Shown: one piece after another, positions 24,011 to 37,010 of the stretch | Layout: each line of letters begins with the position of its first letter | How positions within the stretch are numbered: position 1 is the stretch's first letter | NCBI GenBank assembly: GCA_963971305.1 | Contig: OZ020307.1 | Span: forward strand, 12,413,501 to 12,477,500 | Source of the DNA: Arcuatula senhousia | Lineage: Eukaryota; Mollusca; Bivalvia; Mytilida; Mytilidae | Direction of reading: 5' to 3' | DNA length: 64,000 nucleotides | The notes under the pieces: generated by a model | The model's database searches: none | The model's input: only the letters and a program-made list of their open reading frames with translations | What the model was told of the DNA's origin: nothing | Translations under genes and position numbers: made by a program

Positions 24011-27000
24011 ATGGAGAAACTAGAAGGATTTGATTTTTGGAGGCATTCTTTGAAATCTGCCAAATTTGTAGTTGCTCCAATGGTTGACCAAAGTGAGCTA
24101 GCTTGGAGAATGTTAAGCAGAAAGTATGGTGCTGAACTTTGCTATACCCCAATGTTTCATGCATCAATATTTGCCCGGGATGCTAGCTATAGGGCAGATA
24201 ATTTTCAGCCTTGTCCAGAGGATAGACCACTCATTGTACAGGTACATAACACTACAGGGTAAATCAGATAGCCCAGGTTTAGGATTAGTAAATTTGGGAA
24301 CAGCTAGATTTCAAACATTTTGTAGCTTTTAATCTATATGTATGATAATTTTTTGATAGAGGTCAAAGTCTGCTTTACAAAAGGCAAATCACAGTCTTAC
24401 AATATTGAAAAGTCCCATAAATAAAGTTACCTTTCCTAGCGTCTGATGGTTCTGACCTGAATAATTTTTTATCCAATATTACATTCAATACATTGTACTT
24501 ATAGAAAACTTAAAGACAGTAGGTCATCATGCATCTAATTTGTTATGTATGTAAAAAGGCGTTATAAAAAAGTTTATATCTCAGTTTTATAAATATTTAT
24601 TATATAGGTCAACTCATCATGCTCATTAGCATTTGAAATTTAACAAGTCTGAAAAGAAATACTGGTATTTAAATGAACTAAATATTTAATAACTTTTTTG
24701 ATGATTTTTATTTCAAATCCTGCTGAATATATATTTATTTGCAGTTTTGTGGTAATGACCCTGATATTTTACTTCAAGCAGCCTTGCTGGTCCAGGACGA
24801 CTGTGATGCTGTAGATATCAATCTAGGATGTCCACAGATGATTGCTAAAAGGGGACATTATGGTGCTTTTCTTCAAGATGAATGGGATCTTATACAGAAA
24901 ATGGGTAAATATTTATAGTTTTCAGACTTTTCTGACAAGATATCCAAAATAGGCTTTTGATTTTTTATGTTTCTATTTTTATACGACCGCAAAAACTTTG
25001 CGGACGTATAATGGTATGATGCTGTCGTCGTCGTTGTCGTCATCGTCGTCGTCTGTTAACTTAAGTGTATACACGATAAATTTAGTTCTAGTTATCCAAA
25101 TCCAATGAAATTTTACAATGATATTTCTTACCATTAAAGGATGGATGGGATTGATTTTGGGAGTCCCCCCTTTTTTCGTTTAGAAATTAAGGGCCAAAAG
25201 GGGTCAAATTGCAACTTTTAGTTTGTTCTTACAATAACCTTTTCAAAAATCTTTTCCTCTGAAACTACTGAACAGAATTCAATGAAACTTGGTATGATTG
25301 ATCAATAGGGTGTCATGCACTATAGATGTGTTTCAAGTTCTGATTCGTCAAAAAACATGGCCGCTGTGGCTAAAAATAGACCAGGGGGGTCAGACTACTG
25401 TTTTTGGCTTGTAATTCAAAAAGTATAAGAGATAGATGAAATCTGATGCCACCCTACTGCTTCAGGATCAAAAGTTCTACAAAAGTCTCCATTTGGTCGA
25501 AGTTGTCAGATGACCCCTTACAGGGGTTACGGCCCCTTAAAGGTGAAAAATAGCATTTTTTCATGTTTTTGCCCTATAGTATGAAAACTATTGCAGACAG
25601 CAAAAAGCTGTTGCTTGCTTAATTGTTAAGCTCATTAAGCTCTACAAAAGTCTCCATAGGGTCGAAGTTGTCAGATGACCCCTTATAGGGGTTACGGCCC
25701 CTTAAAGGTGAAAAATAGCATTTTTTAGCTCACCTGGACCGAAGGTCCATGTGAGCTATTACCATCACTTGGCGTCCGTCGTCGTCGTCTGTCGTCGTCT
25801 GTCGTCGTCGTCGTCTGTTAACAATTTTTCAAAAATCTTCTCCTCTGAAACTACCGAACAGAATTTAATGAAACTTGGTATGAATGATCCTTAGGGTGTC
25901 CTGCACCAAACTTGTGTTTTGATTTTTGATCCGTTTAAAAACATGGCCGCCGTTACTAAAAATAGACTAGGGGGGTCAGACTACTGTTTTTGGCTTATAA
26001 ATCAAAAAGTATAAGAGATAGAGGAAATCTGAGGCCACGCTACTGATTCAGCATCAAAAGCTCTACAAAAGTCTCCATTTGGTCAAAGTTGTCAGATGAC
26101 CCCTTATAGGGGTTACGGCCCCTTGAAGGTGAAAAATAGCATTTTTTCATGTTTTTGGCCTACAGAATGAAAACTATTGCAGATAGAGATTAGCTGTTGC
26201 TTGCTTAAATGTTCAGCTCATTTAACTCTACAAAATTCTCCATAGGGTCGAAGTTGTCAGATGACCCCTTATAGGGGTTACGGCCCCTTAAAGGTGAAAA
26301 ATAGCCATTTTTCATGTTTTTGGCCTCCAGAATGAAAACTATTGCAGATAGAGATTAGCTGTTGCTTGCTTAAATGTTTAGCTCATTTAGCTCTACAAAA
26401 GTCTCCATAGGGTCGAAGTTGTCAGATGATCCCTTATAGGGGTTACGGCCCCTGAAAAATAGCGATTTTTCATGTTTTTGTCTTACAGAATGAAAACTAT
26501 TGCAGATAGAGATTAGCTGTTGCTTGCTTAGATGTTCAGCTCATTTAGCTCTACAAAATTTTCCATAGGGTTGAAGTTGTCAGATGATCCCTTATAGGGG
26601 TTACGGCCCCTGAAAAATAGCGATTTTTCATGTTTTTGGCCTACAGAATGAAAACTATTGCAGATAGAGATTAGCTGTTGCTTGCTTAAATGTTCAGCTC
26701 ATTTAGCTTTACAAAATTCTCCTTAGGGTCGAAGTTGTCAGATGACCCCTTATAGGGATTACGGCCCCTGAAAAATAGCGATTTATCATGTTTTTGTCTT
26801 ATAAAATGAAAACTATTGCAGATAGAGATTAGCTGTTGCTTGCTTAAATGTTCAGCTCATTTAGCTCTACAAAATTGTCCATAGGGTTGAAGTTGTCAGA
26901 TGACCCCTTATAGGGGTTACGGCCCCTGAAAAAATAGCGATTTTTCATGTTTTTAGCCTACAGAATGAAAACTACCGGTATTGCAGATAGAGATTAGCTG

Positions 27001-30000
27001 TTGCTTGCTTAAATGTTCAGCTCATTTAGCTCTACAAAATTCTCCATAGGGTAGAAGTTGTCAGGTGACCCCTTACAGGGGTTACGGCCTTTGAAAAAAA
27101 GCGATTTTTCATGTTTTTGGCCTACAGAATGAAAACTATTGCAGATAGAGATTAGCTGTTGCTTGCTTAAATGTTCAGCTCATTTAACTCTTCAAAAGTC
27201 TCCATAGGGTTGAAGTTGTCAGTAACTCCTTATAGGGGTTATGGCCCCTTATAGGTGAAAAATGGTGTTTTTGGCCTATAGAATGGAAACTATTGCAGGT
27301 AGAGAAAAGCTGTTGCTTGCTTAAATGTTCAGCTCATTTAGCTCTACAAAAGTATAGGGTCAACATCAAGACCAGGTGAGCGATTCAGGCTCCTGGGAGC
27401 CTCTTGTTCATGTTTTTGCCCTATAGTATGAAAACTATTGCAGATAGCAAAAAGCTGTTGCTTGCTTAATTGTTCAGCTCATTTAGCTCTACAAAAGTCT
27501 CCATAGGGTCGAAGTTGTCAGATGACCCCTTATAGGGGTTACGGCCCTAAAAGGGGCCAAAATCGAAACATTTTTATTAGTGGACCGATTTTGAAAATTT
27601 TTTTTGCATGTTTGTTCTTGTCAAATAGCGGATGCAAAATTGAGAATTTATTTTTGCTACCCCCATCTTTTCCCCCTTATTATGTAATGAGGGGCCAAAA
27701 CGGACCAAAATGGAATTTTTTTTACTTGTGATTCGATTTTGAAAATTTTTTTTGCATGTTTGTTCTTGTCAAATAGTGGATACAAAATTGAGAATTAGTT
27801 TTTGCGACCCCCCCCCCCCCCCTTTTCCCCTGTTATGAAATTATGGGCCAAAATCGAAACTTATTTATTTGTGGTCTGATTTGATCTCCTTTGGAAAAAA
27901 AAAATATTCTTTTAAAATGTGAATTTAGAAAGTCCACCAAAAGCTGCATGTGTCAAAAACCTTTGTCAGTCCACCATTGGCTGCATATGTCCAGAGCAAT
28001 TGACTATCCATATTGGGCCTAAAACATACAGGGTTCAACATGTTGCGGTCGTATCATGCTGCGCTCGGCGAAGCTTTTCATTATTAAATATTATTAAATT
28101 CAGTAGATGTCCTGATTACATTTTCATAATAGTTTTCAATTTGAGTTTTATTGGAAAATACCAATATTAAGCTTTCTGACTACTTGATAAGGGAAAAAGA
28201 AGAAGGTGGGTTTTAACTTTTATACTTGACTTTTGAATTTATATACATGTAATTTGAAATACCATTAACTAAAGTACAGAATAACAGTTAAGAAATTTCA
28301 AGACATTATATTGAAGATCTTTACTTTCATAAGGTACTTTCCACTTTATTTAGTCTTTTTTTTTTCAGTACAAATTTGTCATAAAGGTTTGAAGGTCCCC
28401 ATCACATGTAAAGTTCGAGTGTTTGAGAGTATTCCCAAGACAGTGTTGTATGCACAGATGTTGGAAAAAGCAGGTTGTCAGGTATGTATTTGGAAATGCC
28501 AATTCAAGTTGTTTTTTATGTGATGATGACATGTCCAGGCATATAGATCTTTGCTTGCTAATGCACCAACCATCAGAGTATTTGAAGTCGCAACGATAAT
28601 GTCTTGAATTATGGGTAATGTTTCACTACATGTATATTAATCAATAGACTTTATTTTTACCTTACTAAAAATTTAACATCTGCTTGTAAAATAGAATTTT
28701 CACCTTGACATTCAAAGGTTGATTTTAACATTGATTGAACTACTTAATTTTTAATTAAGTTTCTTTAAATACCAAAATTAAGATAACTGATGATAGAATG
28801 GTTCACTGTTGTTGATGAGTAGTTATCTTTTATACTAGATAAATTGAGAGCTGGTTTTTGAAAAGATTAATTGTTAACATTTATATTCTATATTGTAAAC
28901 ATTGATTTATGTTTATGTTTAAGCTATTAACCGTTCATGGAAGAACTAGAGAACAGAAAGGCAGAGTTACAGGAATTGCAAGCTGGGAACATATCAAAGC
29001 TGTTAAGTAGGTACAAAAAACCCACTCACCCTCATAAAATATATAGTTTTAACCATATATCAATAGCCCATAGGAAATTAAATAGTTATACACGAATCAT
29101 TGATAGTTTTATTCTAAATATGACATACAGGTAGATTGAGACTTAGTGAGTTATTTCCCTTTATTAGTAAAAAAAATATGATCTATTTCACTTATTTCAG
29201 AGAAAGTGTAAAGATCCCTGTGTTTGCTAATGGGAATATACAATACCTGTCAGATGTACACAGGTGTATAGAATATACAGGTGTGGATGGTGTTATGACA
29301 GCAGGTATGTTTTCTGAAAACTAGGAAGCATGAGAAGTATATGTTAGTTTGTTCAATGAAATAACAAATGTATATGTTAGCTTCTTTATTATATTGTTGA
29401 AAATTTTTCTGAATTTAAAATTTTCGGGGATAGATTATGATGAGGTATGGAATAAGTGTATGTAACAATCTATAAACCAACAGCAATTTAAGAATCTAAA
29501 ATGGGAGATAACCAGCAGTGTGAGCTCTCGTTAGCTGATATGGATAGGCATAGAAAGGCAAGAAGTAGACAAAACAATGTTTACTCAAGCAACAATAATG
29601 TTTAATATGCTTTTATTTTTTAATAAATATGTTAAAATGATATATGCTGGAATTAACAAATTGGAAAGTGTTGAACTTTAAAGGATTTTGTGTATTGCCA
29701 TTTGTTAACAACCAGTTTTATGTTTTTGTTTTAATGAGCATATGTTTTATCACAATATTAACAGAAGGAAACCTACATAACCCAGCTTTATTCCATGGTA
29801 TAGACCCTCCTGTGTATCAGATGGCTGAGGAATATCTACAGCTGGTTGATAAATATCCATGTCCTTTATCATACATCAGGGGGCATTTGTTTAAACTGTT
29901 TCAACATGCGTAAGTTTTTTTCTAGTGTTTTTTTTGGGGGGAATGAATGTAGTTGCTTTATTGAATAACTATGAAGGGGCCTATATCTATTTAAAGATGT

Positions 30001-33000
30001 GGATGCACTTTAGTTTTCACTTTGTCTGCCCATCTGTCCATTTGTCCAACAATTCTTTGTGAACACTAAAACTCAAAAACTACTGATTGATCTGAAATTT
30101 TGTACAGTTTCTGTGCAGCTTGTCAAATTTGCTACAAATTGGTGAAATATTTTGAGGAAAAAACTTAACAGCAAAAAAGATTACTAGAAAATTTCAGATT
30201 TTGAGAATTGGACTGTGAACACTTTAGCTCATGATCTGTTTGTAGAAGAGTTCAGAAATTTTATACAGTTGCTTTGCAACATGTCATGATCTGAAAAATG
30301 TAAACTTAAGATTTTTGGTGGACAGGGCACTTCCAGACTGTGTCAGGATTAGAGTAACATGCATTGATGATGTTAATGTTGAATTCATTATATTTTTGGC
30401 TTTATACTTTTCTGTAGCTTTAAAAGATTTAAGATAAAGATTAATACAAAATAATGGATTTCAGTTATGTTTATAAATGTTGTGTAAAAAATTTTAAACA
30501 ATAAATAATTTTACAGTTTACAGGTACATTTGGATATCAGGGAGCTTATTGGAGGTGCACATTCAATAGAATCTCTAAAGAAGGCAGTTTTAATGATAAA
30601 AGAAAGATGTCTTGTAAGTTTCTTTCATTATACCAAATTAGATTCATACATTTAGCCTGCAGTTGCTGAAAAGTTACTACTGGCTGGTGGTACATGTAGA
30701 TAATCAGTCAATGTTTTTGCACTGCTTCTATGGATCTATTTCTGCTCATCATGTTATCATTGACCAATTTACTATCATTAAATTTGCAACATGTATTATG
30801 ATTCAATTTATTGGAGTAATGTTGATTCCTATTAAACAGGTAGAAGATTCTACCTTATAAGGATATTGCTTACATCAAACTTTTGACCAATGGTTTTTGC
30901 GAGAATACAAATAACTACGATCACCAACATGTGCTTTTTGAGAAATAATTCAACGAAAACTGACTCGCTGAACTAATTTTGAAAATGAGCGGAGAAAAAC
31001 TTAGTTGGTCTATTTGCATCAATATCGGAATAAAGGAAACCAATTTTTTCTTGAGGAGCATTGATCAGTAGGGAGATTTTAGTGTTATTTTTACCTTTGT
31101 TATTGTCAGTTGACCAATACACCAAACGAAATAGAAGTCAAAATGTAGAATATAACATTACTTTATAAGGAGAATTTACCAATGCAAAAAATAAAATAAC
31201 GTTTAAAACCCAAACTTTTTGGTATTGACAAAAACTGAGGGAGGAAGTTAAAGAAAATATGTTTATGTTGAGAACTATCCTATAAAAACGTCGAAAACTA
31301 TTTTACCCCATTGAAAGGTCAATTTTTAAAAATTTTGATTGATTGATAGGTCAAATCAAATCTAGATGACTTGACCTGTTAAAGAAATGTAGATAATAGG
31401 ATTCATGTCATGTTTGGTAACAATGTCATTGACAAGAGATATTTTCATTGTAGGAGGACATGAAAAAGTACAAAGAATCAAAAGAAGACTTCGTTTCTGA
31501 CCTACCTCTTCCATACTGGCTATGTCAGCCATATGTCAGACCAACGTAAGTTTTTACCATATATGTCAGCATATGTCAGACCAACGTAAGTAATTAACAA
31601 CTATGTCAGCCTTATGTCAGACCAGCGTAAATATAAATTACCATCTATGCAAAGATTGTTATTAAAATAACATTGTTTAAGGGTGGTATAGCTTCAGGAT
31701 CATATTTTACAGTCATCATCCTCTGATGTACCAAAGTATTTAGGCAGAAATCTAAGGAGTACATTATTTGAACTGTTGTTTCTTTGTTTGCTGTATGCAT
31801 AGAACTAACATGTGTATGAAATTGGGAAGATGAATACATAATGTTCAAGTATAACAATCTTGTCTGTAATACAATCTGTTCAACTTGGGTTGGGCACAAG
31901 TCCAAACAGGTTTGAAATCAACTAGTCATGTTGATAAAAAACAGTTTAGATGAAATATATTTAATATCATTGTAATGTATTAATTAGAAACATTTACATA
32001 GATTCGACGGATCATGGTAATGTAAAAAATTATAAAAGTTATTTGAAGCAGATTAAGCATTCTTTTAACCAATTCATTGATTTTTAGGCCTGAGCAGGCA
32101 GAGGAGAACTTAGCAAAGAAACAACCTACAAAGAGACAGATAGATATATTAAACCCTCCTCCAGAGTTTGCTGGCTTGTCTAAAAATAAAATCAAGAAAA
32201 AGATGAGAAATCCATACAAGAACTTTGACAAAGTACCAGGAAGGGAGGTCTTTGAGAAATGTGTAGCATGCAGTAATCCTAGGGTATGTAACCTTTCACA
32301 TTCAGTAATGAAAGTATCTTAGTGAGCATCCACATTTTGGACAGAGATTATCAATTTTGAGTTAAAAATCAAAGCAAATTAGGGACAGACTTTAAATTGT
32401 ATCCCACAATATGGGACTTCTACCGGAAGCTGCTTGCCAAATATTCAAAGCTACAATTATAAGAAAACTGTTACGAATTTTTTTTTTCCCTGAAAATTTA
32501 CTGAAAAAAATCTAAGTCAGTTGGTTAAACAGGAAGTAGATAATCGACAAATCTGAAATGGTATCAGACCTAATTGGACTCCTACCTGAATCTATTTACC
32601 AAATATTGAAAACCTGCAATTAATAATTGCTGAGAAATCTATTATGGAAATTTTGATCATGGATTCATAAGTTCTGATTGCTTCTTTGTATTTCTTCATC
32701 TTTTCTTAGTTGTACATGATATAAGCTACAGCAGATTTGGTTTTACATTTCTAGGGAATGAGATGTGAGTATGAACTATGCAGAAGTTGTTGTAAGAAGA
32801 AAATGTGGACAGAAACACTTGATTGTAAAGGTTAGTCAGCTATCTGAACATAGAATAACAGTGGTATAAATGTCATTTATTTAAAATAACAATGAACTGA
32901 AAAAGTCCATACTTCCGGATTACTCATAAACTTCTAAAGATTTCATCATATTTAGAGTTTTTCGTTTCTTATTGCCTGCTTTATTTTTTAATTTATTTAT

Positions 33001-33602
33001 CATTTTAGATTTATCATTAGTATTTTAGTAATCATACCATATAGCTGATAAAAATTGTTAAAAATTTGGTGATACTGATTTTGTGTATAATCTCAAAATT
33101 CACACACCATACAGCATTATACATTGGTAATTATGCATTGGTTTCTGTGAGATAACACAGTTTTAGACGACTGAAATTTTAACAAGTAACCACCACCCAC
33201 CCCCCCCAAAAAAGAAAAAAAAAGCGAGAGAAAAAGATAATTTCTTTTAAACATAATTTTTTTTTACATGTAATTAAGTTCTTCGGAATATGATATTTAC
33301 ACACATGTTAAAGTATATAAACTTTTTCAGGTCATGGTATCCTAATCAAGACCAGAAAACAGGACAAGAAAGAGATAGAGGCAAAAGAACAAGAACTAAA
33401 TAGACTGGAATTAAATACTCAGAATGGAATATCTAACAATGTGTCTACAGAGTGTGATTCTTGTGAAAAATCTGACTTGGGTGAAAGATCAGAAAGTGAC
33501 CTTCAATTAAGAGAAAATTTGACTGATAACACAAGTGATAGTGATAAGGTCCAGAAAAATAGAACTAATCAAAATCTTGTTTCTAAACATGATGGAAGTT
33601 AA
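24011..33602 (+). CDS. DUS1L: tRNA-dihydrouridine(16/17) synthase [NAD(P)+]-like, DUS1L type
   Basis: Flavin-dependent reduction of uridine to dihydrouridine in the D-loop of tRNAs. Eleven coding exons: 24011-24241, 24745-24904, 28369-28481, 28924-29006, 29201-29304, 29765-29909, 30517-30613, 31454-31545, 32088-32283, 32755-32830, 33331-33602; all GT/AG and in phase, 522 residues. FMN-barrel motifs: [47 protein letters not shown] with the catalytic Cys at about 106, [28 protein letters not shown] and DGVMTAEGNLHNP. The C-terminus has the DUS1-specific Cys cluster ([20 protein letters not shown] then CKKK, DCKGHG) and an acidic, low-complexity tail. An acceptor at 23998, 12 bases before the ATG, means a 5' non-coding exon lies upstream. 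A 3.1-kb nested transposon fills intron 2. Confidence 0.96.
24980..28076 (+). mobile_element. Family-3 (TATACGACCGC) HINE-like element, interrupted
   Basis: 5' hairpin 24980-25010 (TATACGACCGCAAA, loop AAC, TTTGCGGACGTATA), a GTCGTCGTCGTTGTCGTC tract at 25023, internal repeats sharing GTTGTCAGATGACCCC and GGGGTTACGGCCCC with family 1, 3' part with TGGCTGCATATGTCC and CATATTGGGCCT, inverse subterminal end GCGGTCGTAT at 28044 and 3' hairpin GCTGCGCTCGGCGAAGC at 28058-28074. A family-1 copy is inserted at 25727-27408. It occupies intron 2 of DUS1L in the sense orientation. Confidence 0.8.
25727..27408 (+). mobile_element. Family-1 (AGCTCACCTGG) HINE-like element nested in family 3
   Basis: 5' hairpin AGCTCACCTGGACC-GAA-GGTCCATGTGAGCT (in two halves), GTCGTCGTCTGTCGTCGTCG microsatellite, nine to ten ~160-bp tandem units (each with GTTGCTTGCTTAAATGTTCA), inverse subterminal end CAGGTGAGC at 27373 and 3' hairpin AGGCTCC-TG-GGAGCCT, ending CTTGTT. 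It sits in the host run GCATTTTTT|CATG, which is otherwise uninterrupted in neighbouring copies; only two T's are added. Confidence 0.85.
31524..31634 (+). repeat. Tandem copies of a DUS1L exon end plus splice donor
   Basis: The end of the exon 31454-31545, ATGTCAGACCAAC|GTAAG, recurs at about 31574-31590 (ATGTCAGACCAACGTAAG) and 31614-31631 (ATGTCAGACCAGCGTAAA), each preceded by TATGTCAG-like sequence. The unit is about 40 bases. Use of a downstream donor would read through ACG TAA and terminate. This is the second exon-end duplication in the window; see 2507-2920. Confidence 0.85.
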
Positions 33603-35635
33603 TTTTATTGCTTTTAGAAAATTTCATTTTGATTTTAAATATATTTATTTTAAATTTTTGATATTTAATACTTATTATTGTCTCCACTTATTTACGGCTT
33701 TTATATAAAAATACAGATAATTCTTGTTGATGCCTGTCAGTTTCATTTGATCACTTTTTGATGCATTTTTTCTCAGATGTATTACTCTATTTTATTCATA
33801 AGGTTGGGCAAAGCTTAATTTTCTTGGTCTCTTAGGTAGGATTTAAATGAAAAAGTCTGAAATAATTGACCCATGACCAACCTGGTCAATGAAAAAGAGT
33901 AATATTCCAGAAATAAATGTATGGGGGTTGCAAGGCACTTTTTTCCAGACACCACCACAAGTTTGCTTATTGTAAATTTTGCAAAATAAAAAGAATGCAT
34001 AAATTTACTTACAAATCACATCATCTATCTTTAAATATATTAAGTGCCTTCCAACATTCCTATATAACTTTTCCTGGGATAGCCATCAGCAAGTACAGCC
34101 AAAGGTTAATATCCCTCATTCTTGGAACTTGGACATGAGCACACAAATAGTAGACAATCATGATTTATAAAGAACTCCCTAGATTACACTCAATTATAAA
34201 ATGTTTAGACACCAGCTCCTGCACTATCACAATCTTTTACATATGCATTAACAGTATTTTTAAAGTGAATATTGAGTAATAAAATCTCAAAATAAACCAG
34301 AACATTGATTATAAATCAAGAATAACAACTTTAGTTAACATCTACTCTAAAACTATTGAACAGATTTTTTTGGAAATTTTGCAGATGGTCTTAGTTGAGC
34401 ATATTGGAAGAAACAAAATATAAAAATCCTTTCTATCGAGTGGATACTTTAGTATGGTATAACAGGAGATGGTCATGTCCAGAATTTCTATCGTGATAAA
34501 GTGGGATTGTTTTTATTAGCAATATCCCAATCCTGAAAAATAGAATGCTTGTTTACAGGTTCAGCTTATTGAGGCACTTATTCAAATTCCTGCGAAAAAA
34601 CAAACCAATCCTGTTTTTTTTCAAAAAGGTCTTACCACCCCTTTAGTATGAATGCCAGTTGGAAAACCATGAGAAACTTGGGTGTATTGCAACACTTTGT
34701 TTGTAAACACAGAAATCACAGCAATTTTACCTAGTAAGCAAAATATTGAACAAATGAGTACATGTATTGATTCCATTTAAAATCAACAACAGTAACAACA
34801 AAAAACGCAAACAATGAAGATTGTGTACTTAGAAGTTGTACAATCTCAGAGATTCAATACTATTTCCTTTCAAATTTTGTTTTTGTTTTAAGAACATCAG
34901 TGTTCCCAATGCAAATTATTTGTACAATAATCTTGTAGCTAGTCATACCATTTCTTTCTCTCATTTAAAATATCATCTATATCCATTTTGCAAATAAGAT
35001 CTGCCATTTGCTGGTCGTTGTCCTAGGCATAGCATGCAAATGATTGTGTCCAAAAGATTAAATGAGTTAAAAAAAGATACACTAGATGCAGTCAAGGAAA
35101 TGAATAGAAGTATCGACATCCTTGATATAGATATAAGTGAAGTTTAAATCAGTACATCTTTGGGTTCCAATGAGCTGGTGGAAGTCATGATTTTACATTT
35201 TTTATTCTTCTTTAGATAGTTATTGAAGTTTGTTTTGTGTGATAAGATAAAAGTTAAAATCACTGACTCAAAGATTTTAATAGATATTTAAATTTATACA
35301 TGCCCCCTTTTTTTCATCACAAGAAAAAAACATTTTTGATATTTTCCCTATTTTCATTTCATTACCGAAACCGACTCTTTTATTATCTGTAATATCTCGG
35401 AACTCCTCTAGATTTACCGTGTATCAAGGGTAGTTAATCAAAACTTTGAAGTCATTCTGACAGACAGCATTGAAGATAGAATTCCAGTAGAAAGGTATAT
35501 GTATGAGGCTTGCATGTGCGATCTATAGTTGAAAAGCTGTTTTTTAGGTCTTCTCACACTGGTTGTCACACATGACATGAAAAATAAATTATGACGCATT
35601 GAGTTTCAACACATTACCAGCATTCATGATTTTTC

Positions 35636-36011
35636 CCTAGGACCATCACTGTTTGGAACTTGCTACCAGAAGCAGTTGTCTCATCACCATCACTAGAGGC
35701 CTTTAAGACATCCATCCAGGGACAACCTCCGTGGCAGCCAACAGTACAGGTGTAAACCTGACCCGTTCCTTGTAGCAGTGTTTATACATGTTTGATTTTA
35801 ATTTTATTTTATTAAAGCATACAGTTATAGCTTTACAAAACTTGTAACATGTACATGTATACAAAACAAGCAAAGAACAACATAAATCTAAAGATTATAG
35901 AAAATGGTCATTCTTCTGCAATACAGTGAAGGATTGGAACAGTCTGCCTCCAGATATTGCCCAGGCAGAGTCACTTGAGATTTTCAAATCTCAAGTGGCA
36001 GCACTCATTTA
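35636..36011 (+). pseudogene. Two C-terminal fragments of non-LTR reverse transcriptases
   Basis: Frame at 35638-35755 reads TITVWNLLPEAVVSSPSLEA then FKTSIQG...; frame at 35918-36011 reads VKDWNSLPPDIAQAESLEIF then KSQVAALI and a stop. Both match the [RT]...WN.LP...V.A.SL..FK signature at the extreme C-terminus of CR1/Jockey-like reverse transcriptases. The upstream 33603-35635 stretch contains nothing I recognise; AATAAA-like and T-rich sequence just after 33602 presumably holds the DUS1L 3' end. Confidence 0.65.
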
Positions 36012-36084
36012 GATCCAGATTGGTGGGGGAGGGGGGAGGGCATGCGCACTGGCAGTATATTCATTTAGTTGAATGTGGCCAGTA

Positions 36085-36400
36085 ACCGGAAGAAGAAGAA
36101 GAAATCATGGAGGTTTCTAAATTCTACAATTGTACATCTAAAATATTTATGCAGCACAAAAAATTTGGTATATGGAATATTTTGTAAGACTTGCAACAAG
36201 GTTATATATGTTGGAGAGACAGAGCGGACAGCAAAAGATTGACTCCGAGAACACCTTGACGACATTAGATTAAAGAGACAGAAAAAGAGTGTAGCGCAAC
36301 ATTTCAACGAGGGGAATCATTCCAGAGAAGATGGAGCAAACATAAAGAAAACCCTAGGAATACTTTGGAATGAGTATTGATGACTTCTGGCACAATTCTG
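36085..36400 (+). pseudogene. Penelope-like element GIY-YIG endonuclease fragment
   Basis: Frame from about 36100 reads LVYGIFCKTCNKVIYVGETE then RTAKD, a stop (TGA near 36238), LREHLDDIRLKRQKKSVAQH and FNEGNH. The CxxC followed by YVGET and the downstream REHL/H..H pattern match the GIY-YIG domain that follows the RT in Penelope-like retroelements. The RT part is absent. The fragment leads into the hammerhead-like sequence at 36525. Confidence 0.7.
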
Positions 36401-36529
36401 GACGTCACTCTTTGGCACAACGTCGCTAACATCGATCGCTTATGACGTCACTGACCTTGACGATGTTATTGTTGGAGATGATAATGAGAAATCAAGATGG
36501 TGTAACTTAACCAGGACTTTTCCACTCCC

Positions 36530-36562
36530 GATGAAGGCTGAATAGCCGAAACGTAGAGACAT
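36530..36562 (+). ncRNA. Degenerate hammerhead-like motif at the end of the Penelope fragment
   Basis: CCGATGA, a stem GGCT-GAAT-AGCC, then GAAAC: a hammerhead core with one change (CTGATGA to CCGATGA). No clear GTC cleavage triplet follows at the right distance. Penelope-like elements are known to carry hammerhead motifs, so this is probably a decayed one. Confidence 0.35.
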
Positions 36563-36639
36563 TTGAGCCGTAATAAATAATATATATAAAATATTTATGA
36601 CAGGTCTACTTCTCTCAGGTCTAATGACTGTTTAATAAA

Positions 36640-36925
36640 AGAAGAAACAGTCTAAATTTCTTCAGTTGTAGTTGGATTCAGAATTTTTGTTAGTTTTTCA
36701 GTTTTACTTAGTTTATTAAAATCATAAATGTTATTAAAATATTGCAAAAAGACAGTTCGAATATTAGAATTAATTTTACATTCAAGTAAGAAGTGTGACT
36801 CATCATCAAGTGTGTTGCATATGGCACACAGTCTTTGATCAGTTGGGATTTTCTATATCTACCAAGTTCAATCATTAGTTTGTGATCGCTTAGTCTAATT
36901 TTAGATAAAAGGGTTCTTTTATGTT
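36640..36925 (-). pseudogene. Non-LTR retrotransposon RT C-terminus, split by the retrozyme-like repeat
   Basis: Minus-strand pieces: LLSKIRLSDHKLMIELGRY, then in a second frame PTDQRLCAICNTLDDESHFL and LECKINSNIRTVFLQYFNN, the C-terminal zinc-knuckle of CR1/L2-like elements. A further piece of the same type (NNKNCLYKSLKQNV) continues at about 37400-37600 on the same strand, so the hammerhead-bearing repeat 36955-37400 seems to have landed inside this element. Confidence 0.65.
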
Positions 36926-36956
36926 AATATGATAGATAGTATAGTAGATAGTATTA

Positions 36957-37010
36957 GTAGAGCGCCTCTGATGAGTCTTGAATAGACGGAACGCGGGTCA
37001 GTCGTAGCAA
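36957..37010 (+). ncRNA. Hammerhead ribozyme-like motif, copy 1 (mutated)
   Basis: CTGATGA at 36968-36974, stem II GTCT-TGAAT-AGAC, then GGAA where GAAA is required, ACGCGG and GTC at 36997-36999. The A-to-G change in the GAAA box and a broken stem III (G opposite G) should make this copy inactive. Confidence 0.65.
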
